Source: CAZWKQ01 sp964634005
GTDB lineage: Bacteria; Bacteroidota; Bacteroidia; Bacteroidales; JACABE01
Direction: 5' to 3'
Assembly (NCBI GenBank): GCA_964634005.1
Contig: CAZWKQ010000013.1
Location: 1-64,000, forward strand
Length of the DNA stretch: 64,000 nt
This document shows positions 43,833-53,164 of this stretch, one piece after another. The position numbers were made by a program, and so were the translations under genes. Position 1 is the first letter of the stretch. Each line of letters begins with the position of its first letter. The notes under the pieces are model-generated. The model made no database searches. It saw nothing but the letters and a program-made list of their open reading frames with translations, and was not told the origin of the DNA.

Positions 43833-44333
43833 ATGGAAGATAACAATAAAAGCAAATATATACGTCCAACATGGGATGAATACTTTTTAGAAGTAGCCAA
43901 TACTATTGCCAAAAGAGCCACATGCGACAGAGGCAGAAGCGGTTGCGTAATAGCAAAAGGTAAGCAAATTTTAGTTACCGGATATGTAGGTTCACCAACA
44001 GGGTTACCACATTGTGACGATGTCGGTCATTTATTTAAAAAAGTAATTCACGAAGACGGTAAAATTACCAACCACTGCGTAAGAACTGTTCATGCTGAAC
44101 AAAATGCAATTTGTCAAGCGGCAAAACTCGGCATTGCCCTCGATGGAGCAACTTTATACTGTAGGATGACACCTTGCAGAACATGTGCAATGCTTATAAT
44201 AAACTGCGGTATCAAAAGAGTGGTTTGTGAAAGAAAATATCACGCAGGGTCTGAATCAGAAGAAATGTTCAAAGAAGCAGGTGTTGCTCTTGAATTTATT
44301 CACGACGAAATTCAGCAATATGACAATCAATAA
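43833..44333 (+). CDS. dCMP deaminase
   Basis: It converts dCMP to dUMP, feeding dTMP synthesis. The 166-residue zinc deaminase has HAE at residues 87-89 and PCRTC with Cys115 and Cys118 as zinc ligands. The SGCVIAKGKQILVTGYVGSP start and the SP-G-PHC segment are typical of the deoxycytidylate family. Allosteric residues cannot be judged. It is co-transcribed with the P-loop kinase and convergent with the sensor kinase gene, 5 bases away. Confidence 0.92.
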   Translation: MEDNNKSKYIRPTWDEYFLEVANTIAKRATCDRGRSGCVIAKGKQILVTGYVGSPTGLPHCDDVGHLFKKVIHEDGKITNHCVRTVHAEQNAICQAAKLGIALDGATLYCRMTPCRTCAMLIINCGIKRVVCERKYHAGSESEEMFKEAGVALEFIHDEIQQYDNQ

Positions 44334-44338
44334 TTTAT

Positions 44339-46255
44339 TTAAGGAATAGGTAGTGTAAAATTAACTGTTGTACCTTCGTCCGGCTTACTTTCCACCCATA
44401 TTTTTCCTTTGTTCATCTCGATATATTCTTTACAAAGAATTAAACCGAGACCTGTTCCTGTTTCCCCTGATGTACCAACGTTACTTGAAATTCTATCAAG
44501 TTTAAATAAATTCTCAATCTCATCTTCAGAAATACCAACACCATAATCTTTAATAATGAAATGCTGCCATTTACCTGATATTGAATTGGTTTTTATTTCA
44601 ACTTTTCCGTCTTTATTAGAAAACTTAATTGCATTCGAAAGAATATTGCGGAAAATCATCTGTAACATATTTACATCACACAAAACCATTGTTTTATCAG
44701 GCACATTGTTTTTAACTAATATACCTTTTTGTTCTAATAGAGATTTATTTAAAGATAAATTTTGCTCAATTATCTGATTAGCATCACAAGCAACAGGATT
44801 AAAGTTTATCGTTCCTCTTTGTAATCTTGACCATTCCAAGAGATTTTCCAAAAGCTTAAAAAGGTGATTTGCAGAACTTTTCATACTTTTTGCAATTCTT
44901 TGGATATCTTCTTTGGTAAATTTTTCAATATCATCCGACAACATATCAGATAAGCCTAACAATCCATTAAAAGGACTCTTTAGATCATGAGCAATTATCG
45001 AGAAAAATTTATCTTTTACCGTTATATGTTTTAAAAGCTCTTCGTTTTTCCTTTTAATTTCTTCTTTTATAGTAATACTTTCGGTAATATCGAAGAAAAT
45101 AGTAACAAATTCGCCCTTTCTGGGGCTATATGCTCTAACGTTGAAATGTTTACCAATTGCTGAATTGAAGTTTTCAAACTGAATGGGTTGTCCGGTTAAT
45201 GCTACTTTCCCGTATGTTTCTATCCAATATTTCTCAATATCAGGTATTACATCAATAACAGTTTTACCTATTATGTTCTCTGATTTTAAGCCTGTAATTT
45301 CTTCGAAAGCCGGATTAACAGATAAAAACTTATAATTGCAGGGTGCACCGTTTTCGTCGAGAATAATTTCGTGATGAGCCACAGCTTCGGGCATTTCGAC
45401 AAAAAGAGTTCTGAATTTTTCTTCACTTTTGATAAGGGCATCCATTATTTCCTTTTTATCTGAAATATCTTCAAAAACAGTGTAAACCTGATATGCTAAC
45501 CCGGTTTTTTCGTCAATTTGCGGTAAAGCAGTTATATTTAACCAAACATGTTTATCTTTTTTGGGATTATAAACACCCATTACAACGTTGCTTACTTTTT
45601 TCTTGGTTCTGAGAGCAACCATTGCAGGATGGCTGTCACCATGAAAATCGCTGCCATCTTCGTGTATAGCTCTCCATCTCGGGTCTCTTGATTTCAAACC
45701 CCTCATTTGTTCGATAGATATCCCCAGAATCTTTTCTGCAGCATTATTGGCGTCAACTATTTCTCCTTTTGCATTCTGATATACTATCCCCATGTCGATG
45801 GTTTGATATAATGTTTTGAATTTATTCTGTTCTTCTAACAATTTTTCTTCGAGCAAATGAGTTTCGGAGAGCGATTCTTTACGTAAAAGAGCTTCTTTTA
45901 CGGCAAACGGGAGCATACTAAGCCTGTCTTTTATAATGTAATCGGTAGCTCCGGCTTTCATACATGCAACTGCAGTTTCCTCGTTGGTTGAACCGGTCAG
46001 CATTATAAAAGGTATTGAAGAATCGTACAATAAACTATATTGAAGGGTTTGAATCCCATCAAAATTTGGCATTTTTAAATCGGATATTATTATATCGGGT
46101 TTAAAATTATGTAATGCTTCTATAAACTTTTCAGGGGTTGTAACATTTTTTGACTCGAAATCTATACCGTTTTGTCTAAGCTCACGTTCAGCAAGTTCCA
46201 AATCTTCAAGATTATCCTCTGCAAATAATATTTTCAACCTTGCTTCATTTATCAT
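44339..46255 (-). CDS. REC-PAS-PAS-histidine kinase
   Basis: The 638-residue cytoplasmic protein starts with a receiver domain (phospho-acceptor in IIISDLKMPNFDG near residue 55, LTGS and DYIIKDR motifs). Two PAS/PAC units follow (from about residues 145 and 275). A HisKA helix has the phospho-acceptor in IIAHDLKSPFNG near residue 423, and the HATPase domain has NILSNAIKFSN and GLGLILCKEYIE. With no membrane segment, the first REC domain likely takes phosphate from another kinase and controls this one. No response regulator is adjacent. Confidence 0.9.
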   Translation of the reverse strand: MINEARLKILFAEDNLEDLELAERELRQNGIDFESKNVTTPEKFIEALHNFKPDIIISDLKMPNFDGIQTLQYSLLYDSSIPFIMLTGSTNEETAVACMKAGATDYIIKDRLSMLPFAVKEALLRKESLSETHLLEEKLLEEQNKFKTLYQTIDMGIVYQNAKGEIVDANNAAEKILGISIEQMRGLKSRDPRWRAIHEDGSDFHGDSHPAMVALRTKKKVSNVVMGVYNPKKDKHVWLNITALPQIDEKTGLAYQVYTVFEDISDKKEIMDALIKSEEKFRTLFVEMPEAVAHHEIILDENGAPCNYKFLSVNPAFEEITGLKSENIIGKTVIDVIPDIEKYWIETYGKVALTGQPIQFENFNSAIGKHFNVRAYSPRKGEFVTIFFDITESITIKEEIKRKNEELLKHITVKDKFFSIIAHDLKSPFNGLLGLSDMLSDDIEKFTKEDIQRIAKSMKSSANHLFKLLENLLEWSRLQRGTINFNPVACDANQIIEQNLSLNKSLLEQKGILVKNNVPDKTMVLCDVNMLQMIFRNILSNAIKFSNKDGKVEIKTNSISGKWQHFIIKDYGVGISEDEIENLFKLDRISSNVGTSGETGTGLGLILCKEYIEMNKGKIWVESKPDEGTTVNFTLPIP

Positions 46256-46317
46256 AACCTACTATTTTTGGATATAAATCATTGTTAAACAACTTATTAC
46301 ATCAATCTTTAAGTTTA

Positions 46318-46345
46318 CAAAAATACAACTTTTTTTACAAAAATA
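46318..46345 (-). promoter_or_regulatory. Two candidate -7 boxes for the REC-PAS-PAS kinase
   Basis: The minus strand reads TATTTTTG at 46318-46325 and again at 46338-46345, both TAnnTTTG matches, about 62 and 82 bases before the kinase ATG. Which, if either, is used cannot be told. Confidence 0.35.
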
Positions 46346-46400
46346 AACTTTTATCATAAAAAATTTTTAAAATAATTAATAAACGGTATTTTAAAAAATG

Positions 46401-46408
46401 TATTTTTG
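46401..46408 (+). promoter_or_regulatory. Candidate -7 box for pgi
   Basis: TATTTTTG matches TAnnTTTG and ends 25 bases before the ATG at 46434. It rules out the upstream ATG at 46398 as the start. Confidence 0.5.
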
Positions 46409-46433
46409 CTTAATACAAAAAATTTTAATTATT

Positions 46434-47774
46434 ATGGTAAAAATCGATATTTCAACAACTAAGGATTTTGTTACTGAAATTGAATTTCAAAATTACGGAC
46501 AAATCATAAAAAAATGTTTTTCTGATTTAACAGAAAAAAAAGGAAAGGGAAATGAATTTTTGGGATGGATTACATTACCAGATGAAATAAATGATAATTT
46601 TTTGAATGACATAGAAACAGAAGCAAAAAGAATATCTGAGATATCAGAAATATTTGTAGTTGTAGGCATAGGTGGTTCTTATCTTGGAGCAAGAGCTGTA
46701 ATTGAAGCTTTAAATTCATATTTTGAAATTGATAACACATCAAATAAAAAAATTCCAAAAATCGTTTTTGCAGGAAACAACATTAGCGAAGAATATCATG
46801 CACAACTATTGAAGTTTCTTGATAAAAAGGACTATTCGCTAACGGTAATTTCAAAATCAGGGACTACAACCGAACCGGCAATTGCCTTCAGATTGCTGAA
46901 AAATCACTTGGAAAATAAATACGGTAAAGAAGAAGCAAGAAAAAGGATAATTGCAATTACAGACAAACAAAAAGGAGCTTTAAAAAAATTGGCCGAAAAA
47001 GAGGGCTATAAGACTTACATTGTCCCCGACGATGTAGGTGGTCGTTATTCGGTTTTAACTCCTGTCGGATTACTCCCAATTGCTGTTGCGGGTTTTGATA
47101 TTAAAAAGTTGGTTGAAGGTGCCAAAGAAATGAAAAAGTACATTTTCGAAAATGAAGATACAGATAAAAATCCCGCTTATCAATATGCAATTACCCGAAA
47201 TTTGCTTTATAATAAAGGGAAAACCACAGAGATAATGGTAACTTATGAACCAAAATTGTTTTATCTGTCGGAATGGTGGAAACAACTTTATGGTGAAAGC
47301 GAAGGTAAAGAAAATAAAGGGATTTATCCCTCAAGTGTAGAGTTTACTACAGATCTGCACTCAATGGGGCAATATATACAGGAAGGTCTCAGGAATATTT
47401 TTGAAAGCGTATTAATAATTGATAATTTCGATACTATACTGAAAGTTCCGCATAATGACGACAACTCGGATGAGCTAAACTACATAGCAGGGAAAAGAAT
47501 GAGTGAAGTAAATAAAATGGCTGAATTGGGAACTACCCTTGCTCATTTAGACGGAGGAGTTCCCATAATAAGAATAATTATTGATAAACTAAATGAATTT
47601 TCTCTTGGCGAATTGATTTATTTTTATGAATTTGCCTGCGGTTTAAGCGGTTATTTGCTTGGAATAAATCCTTTTGACCAGCCCGGTGTTGAAGCTTACA
47701 AAAAGAATATGTTTGCTCTTTTAGAAAAACCCGGATACGAAAAAGAAAGCCAAGAAATTAAAAAAAGGCTTTAA
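46434..47774 (+). CDS. pgi: Glucose-6-phosphate isomerase
   Basis: It interconverts glucose-6-phosphate and fructose-6-phosphate in glycolysis. The start at 46434 gives 446 residues, the compact length of the Gram-positive/Bacteroidota form. Motifs are VVGIGGSYLGARAVIEAL, VISKSGTTTEPAIAFR, and the C-terminal NPFDQPGVEAYKKNMF with the active-site Lys. The reading from 46398 is excluded because it starts ahead of the -7 box. It lies upstream of the PASTA gene, which has its own box. Confidence 0.96.
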   Translation: MVKIDISTTKDFVTEIEFQNYGQIIKKCFSDLTEKKGKGNEFLGWITLPDEINDNFLNDIETEAKRISEISEIFVVVGIGGSYLGARAVIEALNSYFEIDNTSNKKIPKIVFAGNNISEEYHAQLLKFLDKKDYSLTVISKSGTTTEPAIAFRLLKNHLENKYGKEEARKRIIAITDKQKGALKKLAEKEGYKTYIVPDDVGGRYSVLTPVGLLPIAVAGFDIKKLVEGAKEMKKYIFENEDTDKNPAYQYAITRNLLYNKGKTTEIMVTYEPKLFYLSEWWKQLYGESEGKENKGIYPSSVEFTTDLHSMGQYIQEGLRNIFESVLIIDNFDTILKVPHNDDNSDELNYIAGKRMSEVNKMAELGTTLAHLDGGVPIIRIIIDKLNEFSLGELIYFYEFACGLSGYLLGINPFDQPGVEAYKKNMFALLEKPGYEKESQEIKKRL

Positions 47775-47783
47775 ATTTTTCAC

Positions 47784-47791
47784 TAAATTTG
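47784..47791 (+). promoter_or_regulatory. Candidate -7 box for the PASTA gene
   Basis: TAAATTTG matches TAnnTTTG, 76 bases before the ATG at 47868 and 10 bases after the pgi stop. Confidence 0.4.
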
Positions 47792-47867
47792 CAGCTTTTG
47801 AATTACAATATTTTCGGAAAAATATTGTTTAATAATATTGTTTTTTTAGGAATATAATATCTCGCCG

Positions 47868-48686
47868 ATGCGTTGGATTGATTTTATTAAAAGTCGTTTG
47901 TTTTTAAAACACTTGGCTCTTGCCATAGGACTTACAATAGCTATAGTTTACATAGTTATATTATCGTTGAATTTATATACACACCATGGAGAATCATATA
48001 CAGTCCCCGATTTTATAGGAATGTTTCCCGATGAACTCAAAGAATATGCCGATAATAACGGCTTTGAGTTTATTGTTATTGACTCTATATATGATGCAAA
48101 AAAACCTGCAGGGAGTATAATACTGCAAGACCCTTTCCCAAACAGTAAAGTTAAGAAAAACCGTAAAATTTATCTGACAATAGTAACTAAAGAACCTGAA
48201 AAAGTAAGTATGCCCAACTTGATTGATTTGTCTTTGAGACAATCTATTTCTTTGCTTGAAACTTATGGTCTTCAGGTCGGTTCACTTGAATATATCCCTG
48301 ATATAGCTAAAAACGCCGTAATTCAACAAAAATATCAGGGCAAAGTAATTCAAAGCGGTGAATTAATTAAAAAAGGTTCACGCATTGATTTGGTTGTCGG
48401 ACAAGGAATGAACGGCGATAAAATTCAGATACCGTTTCTTATAGGTAAAAAACAAAGTGAAGTATTGAAAATTCTGAGAAATTCTTCACTTAATATTGGA
48501 AATGAAATTTTTGAAGACACAAAAGATACTTCTCACGCAAGGGTTTATATTCAAGAGCCGATTTACGCTCCCGGAAAATTAATAAACATGGGTGGAATAA
48601 TAAATGTAATTTATCGCTCAGATAAAAAAGTCAAATTCGACGAAGTTATCAGAAACTATCAATTTGATACGTCTTTTAACAATTAA
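47868..48686 (+). CDS. PASTA-repeat membrane protein
   Basis: The 272-residue protein has one N-terminal transmembrane helix (residues 15-36) and three extracytoplasmic PASTA domains, each beginning with a proline-rich motif (YTVPDFIGMFPDELKEYA, VSMPNLIDLSLRQSI, IQIPFLIGKKQSEVL) and containing the IILQDPFP- or VYIQEPIYAPG-type turn. There is no kinase or transpeptidase domain, so it is a stand-alone PASTA protein. Such domains bind peptidoglycan fragments. In many Bacteroidota it lies beside rluD and ddl. Here it is followed by a T9SS cargo gene and then rluD. Confidence 0.9.
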   Translation: MRWIDFIKSRLFLKHLALAIGLTIAIVYIVILSLNLYTHHGESYTVPDFIGMFPDELKEYADNNGFEFIVIDSIYDAKKPAGSIILQDPFPNSKVKKNRKIYLTIVTKEPEKVSMPNLIDLSLRQSISLLETYGLQVGSLEYIPDIAKNAVIQQKYQGKVIQSGELIKKGSRIDLVVGQGMNGDKIQIPFLIGKKQSEVLKILRNSSLNIGNEIFEDTKDTSHARVYIQEPIYAPGKLINMGGIINVIYRSDKKVKFDEVIRNYQFDTSFNN

Positions 48687-48698
48687 TACAGCATTGAT

Positions 48699-50639
48699 AT
48701 GCGAATAAAATTAACATTAATAGCAGTTTTTTTTTCTATATTAACAACTTATTCTCAGGAAATAATAGTTCCTCTTGCAGGAAATCCCAATTTATATGGT
48801 TTAAAAAAAACGGAAAGAAATAAAAACGCATCCACTCCCCTATTGCTCCCTTTTTTTGATGATTTTTCTAATTATACTCTTTATCCCGATTCAGCTCTTT
48901 GGGACGACAATTATGCTTATATTAATACGCAATTTGCCATAAACCCCATAAGCATTGGTGTTGCAACATTAGATGCTCTTGATGAAAACGGCAACCTTCA
49001 CTCAAACGCAAGCTCATCGCAATTTCCGGCTGATACACTTACTTCTAAAACAATAAGACTTGACTCTGTTTTTGAACCTTCAATAAATGCTTTTAAAGCA
49101 ATTAAAATTTCCGATTCATTATATTTTAGCTTTTATTTTCAACCCGGTGGAGGCAGAGGAAATCCTTGGGAACGAATTGGCGATGCACCCGAAAAAGAAG
49201 ATTCTCTTGTACTTGAATTTTTCAGCCCCCCATTACAAAAATGGATACATATATGGAGTACAACCGGAATGCCTCTCGATTCAATTTATTTAAAAACAAA
49301 TCAGTATTTTAAGTATGTAATGATACCAGTTAATGATTCGGTAAAATTCTTTCACAAAGACTTTAAGTTCAGATTCAGAAATTACTGCAGCTTAGGCAAT
49401 AATATCATACCAAGCTGGTCGGGCAATTGTGACCAATGGAACATCGATTACATTTACCTCGATAAACAAAGAAGACAAAAAGACACTACATTCAGAGATC
49501 TGACATTTATCGAAAAAGCCCCTTCTTTTCTAAAAAAATATCAGGCAATGCCTGCCGGACAATACCAAATAAGCGAACTTAAAGATACACTATACATAAA
49601 ACTAAGCAACCTTGATGACACATTACTTTATTCGGAGTATAAATACGAAATTAGAAATAATGGCGTCTTGGTTCATACCGAAAACAGAGGGCCTGAAAAT
49701 ATTAAGCCTTTTTGGGTTAACGGCTATCAGGATTTGATAGTACACTCTAAACCGCCTGTAACTTACGATTTCCAGCCGCCTCTACTTTATTCCAAAACAT
49801 TCGAAATAAGACACATTTTTAAAAAAACAGGTCCTCAGGACTTTTGTCCGAAAAATGACACAAATATTTTCTACCAAATATTCGACAACTACTATGCTTA
49901 CGATGATGGTACAGCTGAAAACGGTTATGGACTATCCCCGGCAGGCTCAAAACTTGCATACAAGTTTACATTAAACCATCCCGATACTCTGGTAGCTGTT
50001 GAGATGTACTTCAATTCAACTTTTAATCAGGCAAATCAAAAACTGTTCTATTTAACAGTATGGAATGACAACGGAAGCGAAAAACCGGGAGACACAATCT
50101 ACAGAAGCAACCTGTTACTTCCTGTATTCGAAAACAAACTCAACAAATTTCACAGCTATATTCTCGACCGACAATTAAGTGTGAGCGGGAATATTTATAT
50201 TGGATGGACTCAAACAACAGATGATAATTTAAATATTGGTTTCGATAGAAATAATTCCTCAGAAGAAAACATATTTTTTAATACTTCAGGAAATTGGCAA
50301 CAATCATTTCAAAAAGGCTCACTTATGATTAGACCATGTTTCGGGTCAAACTATCTTGGCATAAATAATAAGAACAAAAGCGATTTAACTTTTAACATAT
50401 TCCCCAACCCTCTTAATAACCAATTATTACAACTGCAATTATCTGTGGATGAACAACAATACGAAAACAACTACGAAATAATTATCAATAACCTTATGGG
50501 GGCAATTGTATATAAAAGAAATTTTTCAAATACTATAGATTTATCGGAATTAAAAGACGGAATCTATTTTATTTCGCTTATCAATTCGAAGAATGGTTAT
50601 ACAATTACCAAAAAATTAATTGTTTCAAAAGCTAATTGA
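48699..50639 (+). CDS. Secreted protein with T9SS type A sorting domain
   Basis: The 646-residue protein has a signal peptide (residues 1-20, MRIKLTLIAVFFSILTTYSQ). The body is beta-rich with FDDFSNYTLYPDSALWDDNYAY near residue 50 and aromatic strands such as LYFSFYFQPGGGR. The C-terminal sorting domain starts near residue 565 (FNIFPNPLNNQLLQLQL), with ISLINSKNGYTITKKLIVSK at the end. No enzyme motif is recognised. It starts 12 bases after the PASTA gene and ends 5 bases before rluD, so it shares their transcript. Confidence 0.85.
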   Translation: MRIKLTLIAVFFSILTTYSQEIIVPLAGNPNLYGLKKTERNKNASTPLLLPFFDDFSNYTLYPDSALWDDNYAYINTQFAINPISIGVATLDALDENGNLHSNASSSQFPADTLTSKTIRLDSVFEPSINAFKAIKISDSLYFSFYFQPGGGRGNPWERIGDAPEKEDSLVLEFFSPPLQKWIHIWSTTGMPLDSIYLKTNQYFKYVMIPVNDSVKFFHKDFKFRFRNYCSLGNNIIPSWSGNCDQWNIDYIYLDKQRRQKDTTFRDLTFIEKAPSFLKKYQAMPAGQYQISELKDTLYIKLSNLDDTLLYSEYKYEIRNNGVLVHTENRGPENIKPFWVNGYQDLIVHSKPPVTYDFQPPLLYSKTFEIRHIFKKTGPQDFCPKNDTNIFYQIFDNYYAYDDGTAENGYGLSPAGSKLAYKFTLNHPDTLVAVEMYFNSTFNQANQKLFYLTVWNDNGSEKPGDTIYRSNLLLPVFENKLNKFHSYILDRQLSVSGNIYIGWTQTTDDNLNIGFDRNNSSEENIFFNTSGNWQQSFQKGSLMIRPCFGSNYLGINNKNKSDLTFNIFPNPLNNQLLQLQLSVDEQQYENNYEIIINNLMGAIVYKRNFSNTIDLSELKDGIYFISLINSKNGYTITKKLIVSKAN

Positions 50640-50644
50640 TTAAC

Positions 50645-51718
50645 ATGACTGAAAATGATATTCTGAACGAAGACGATTTAGAAAAAAACTGTTTGATAGA
50701 GGAAGAACAGGAACTTTACGAACACTATCGCTTTATAGTCGATAAGGGACAAGGACTGCTCAGGATTGATAAGTTTTTAATTCTTAGGATAGAGGGAGTT
50801 TCTCGAAATAAAATTCAAAATGCAGCAAATGCAGGGAATATTTTAGTTAATGACAAACCCGTAAAACCAAATTACAGAGTTAAACCAAACGATGTCATCA
50901 GCATAGTGATGGCACAACCTCCACGAGAAATTGAGATTATACCTGAAGATATTCCGATAAACATAGTTTACGAGGACGATGATTTAATGATAATTAATAA
51001 AAACCCCGAAATGGTCGTACATCCCGGATATGGCAACTATACCGGAACTTTACTCAATGCCGTTACATTTCATTTAAGTAAAAACGGGAAGAAAATTGAT
51101 GATGAAAATCGTCCTTATTTGGTTCATAGAATCGATAAAAATACATCAGGAATTTTATTGATAGCAAAAAATGAATTTACGCAAACTCACCTCGCCCGCC
51201 AGTTCTTCGAACATTCAATAGAAAGAAAGTATCAAGCTTTGGTATGGGGCGATTTTAAAGAAACCTGCGGAACTATATCGGGCAATATAGGAAGACACCC
51301 TAAAGACAGAAAAGTTATGACTGTTTTCCCCGATGGTTCTTCGGGCAAAGAAGCCGTTACTCATTTCAAAGTTATTGAAAAGTTTGGATATGTAACATTA
51401 ATAGAATGTGAATTGGAAACAGGCAGGACGCACCAGATAAGAACACATTTAAAATACATTGGTCATCCTGTATTTAATGACGAAACATACGGCGGAAATA
51501 TTATATTGAAAGGAACTACATTTACAAAATATAAGCAATTTGTAAATAATTGCTTTAAAATTATTCCACGTCACGCATTACACGCAAAGTCACTCGGATT
51601 TATTCATCCGAAAACAAAGAAAAAACTATTTTTTGACTCCGATTTACCCGATGATTTTTTTAATGTTTTGGAAAAATGGCGAAAATATACATCAACAAAA
51701 TCTCTGGAAATAGATTAA
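50645..51718 (+). CDS. rluD: Ribosomal large-subunit pseudouridine synthase RluD family
   Basis: It isomerises uridines of 23S rRNA helix 69 if it is RluD sensu stricto. Starting from the ATG at 50645 (a TTG at 50636 would overlap the preceding stop) it has 357 residues. An N-terminal S4 RNA-binding domain (LLRIDKFLILRIEGVSRNKIQNA) precedes the catalytic domain. Motif II is HRIDKNTSGILLIAK with the catalytic Asp, and TGRTHQIRTHL follows. An extra acidic N-terminal leader of about 35 residues precedes S4. RluA-family members cannot always be separated by motif alone. Confidence 0.9.
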   Translation: MTENDILNEDDLEKNCLIEEEQELYEHYRFIVDKGQGLLRIDKFLILRIEGVSRNKIQNAANAGNILVNDKPVKPNYRVKPNDVISIVMAQPPREIEIIPEDIPINIVYEDDDLMIINKNPEMVVHPGYGNYTGTLLNAVTFHLSKNGKKIDDENRPYLVHRIDKNTSGILLIAKNEFTQTHLARQFFEHSIERKYQALVWGDFKETCGTISGNIGRHPKDRKVMTVFPDGSSGKEAVTHFKVIEKFGYVTLIECELETGRTHQIRTHLKYIGHPVFNDETYGGNIILKGTTFTKYKQFVNNCFKIIPRHALHAKSLGFIHPKTKKKLFFDSDLPDDFFNVLEKWRKYTSTKSLEID

Positions 51719-51752
51719 AAAATTATTTTATTAATTTTAAAAAATTTAATAT

Positions 51753-51760
51753 TAAATTTG
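51753..51760 (+). promoter_or_regulatory. Candidate -7 box for the response regulator gene
   Basis: TAAATTTG matches TAnnTTTG and ends 20 bases before the ATG at 51781. Confidence 0.45.
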
Positions 51761-51780
51761 CTTTGTAAAAAAATAAAAAG

Positions 51781-52419
51781 ATGAAAATAAAAGTTTTATT
51801 AGCTGAAGACCATAAAATTTTGAGAGTAGGAATTAAAAATCTGCTTCAAAACGAAAAAGATATAATACTTGTCGGGGAAGCTTCGAATGGTAACGAGGCT
51901 CTCGATATGACTATGGAGCTAAAACCTGATATAGTTCTTATGGATATAGGAATGCCCGGAATTAACGGAATAGAAGTAACACGACAAATTCAACATTTTA
52001 ATAATAAAATAAAAGTTATTGCTCTTTCGATGCATACCGAACGTGAATTTGTGATTGGCATGTTTAAGGCCGGTGCAACGGGCTACTTACTTAAAGATTG
52101 CAGCTATGAAGAACTAAAAGAAGCCATTCATAGAGTTTTTAAAAACGAAAACTATATAAGCCCTGCAATATCGGATGTTTTTATCGAAGAATTGCTTTCC
52201 GAATTTTCATACGAAGATTTAAATCAGGCAATTCAACTTAATTCTAAAGAAAAAGAAATACTTAAACTAATTGCAAATGAAAATGATGATAATTCAATTG
52301 CTAAACAGTTAAATATTAGTTTAAAAACTTTGGAGACAAATAAAAAGCAAATAATGGTTAAACTGAATATTTACACTTTGCCCGAATTAATTAACTATGC
52401 AAAAAAGAATTTAAATTGA
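51781..52419 (+). CDS. LuxR/NarL-family response regulator
   Basis: The 212-residue DNA-binding regulator has an N-terminal receiver with an acidic pair in LLAEDHKILRVG, the phospho-acceptor in IVLMDIGMPGINGIEV near residue 54, and the KDCS Lys. The C-terminal LuxR helix-turn-helix carries LNSKEKEILKLIANENDDNS and SLKTLETNKKQIMVKL. It has no adjacent kinase. The HisKA_3 kinase at 17982-19793 is the type that normally serves this class. That pairing is inference. Confidence 0.93.
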   Translation: MKIKVLLAEDHKILRVGIKNLLQNEKDIILVGEASNGNEALDMTMELKPDIVLMDIGMPGINGIEVTRQIQHFNNKIKVIALSMHTEREFVIGMFKAGATGYLLKDCSYEELKEAIHRVFKNENYISPAISDVFIEELLSEFSYEDLNQAIQLNSKEKEILKLIANENDDNSIAKQLNISLKTLETNKKQIMVKLNIYTLPELINYAKKNLN

Positions 52420-52459
52420 AACTAAGAATTTATTTTTTAAAGGCTAATTTTAACTTTTT

Positions 52460-53164
52460 CTATAAATAATAATCTTTGGTAAGTTTCTTATATTCATCAG
52501 TAGTATTACCTTCATTGTCTTTTAAACATATATGACTTTCTTCGGTTATACTTTTACTTTTCGACCATAAACTCAATACTCTGTTCGGGGTTCTATTTAC
52601 TTGAGGCAAAACCAAAGTTTTTTTGTTACAATACAAGTTATTTATAACAGCAAATTGACTAAAAATTTCAAACTCTTTAATCGGCAATATAATAGAGGCT
52701 TTACCGTTATCGTGCATTAATTTTGATATACCAAAAGCCAATATATCAAAAGAAAGAAAATCGGTGTGTCTTGCAATGTTCTTTCTGAAATCATTCGATT
52801 TCAACGATTTATTGTAATAAGGCGGATTGCTTACAATTAACGAATATTTTGATTTATGTTGTAAAATATAATCTTTAAAATCAATATTTATTACTTTGAG
52901 TCTATTATTCCATGGCGACATTTCGAAATTTTCAATAGCCTGATAATACGATTGCTTGTCGATTTCAACTGCATCAATTAAAGCAAAACTCTTTTGCGCC
53001 AGCATTAATGCTATTACTCCGCATCCTGTACCTATTTCGAGTACAGTATCAGCTTCGGATGTATCTGTCCAAGCTCCCAATAAAACAGCATCAGTGCCGA
53101 CTTTCATTGCCGAATTGTTGTGAAAAACCTTAAATTGTTTGAAATAAAAAGGATTATCCGACAT
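52460..53164 (-). CDS. trmN6: tRNA1(Val) (adenine-37-N6)-methyltransferase TrmN6/YfiC
   Basis: The 234-residue class I methyltransferase starts with the YfiC-type N-terminus (NPFYFKQFKVFHNNSAMKVGTDAVLLGAW). SAM motif I is LEIGTGCGVIALMLAQ, and the amino-methyltransferase motif IV is VSNPPYYNKS. It modifies A37 of tRNA-Val in characterised relatives. It overlaps the rimM gene by 11 bases, consistent with coupled translation. Confidence 0.9.
   Translation of the reverse strand: MSDNPFYFKQFKVFHNNSAMKVGTDAVLLGAWTDTSEADTVLEIGTGCGVIALMLAQKSFALIDAVEIDKQSYYQAIENFEMSPWNNRLKVINIDFKDYILQHKSKYSLIVSNPPYYNKSLKSNDFRKNIARHTDFLSFDILAFGISKLMHDNGKASIILPIKEFEIFSQFAVINNLYCNKKTLVLPQVNRTPNRVLSLWSKSKSITEESHICLKDNEGNTTDEYKKLTKDYYL

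Noticed and set aside
46376..46396. AAACGG-containing stretch upstream of pgi resembling the end of the intergenic repeat
   Set aside because: Only about ten bases match in an AT-rich context, and the flanks do not continue the alignment, so it is not counted as a copy.
52420..52459. Possible terminator between the response regulator and trmN6
   Set aside because: The sequence is AT-rich but I could not find a stem of more than four base pairs.
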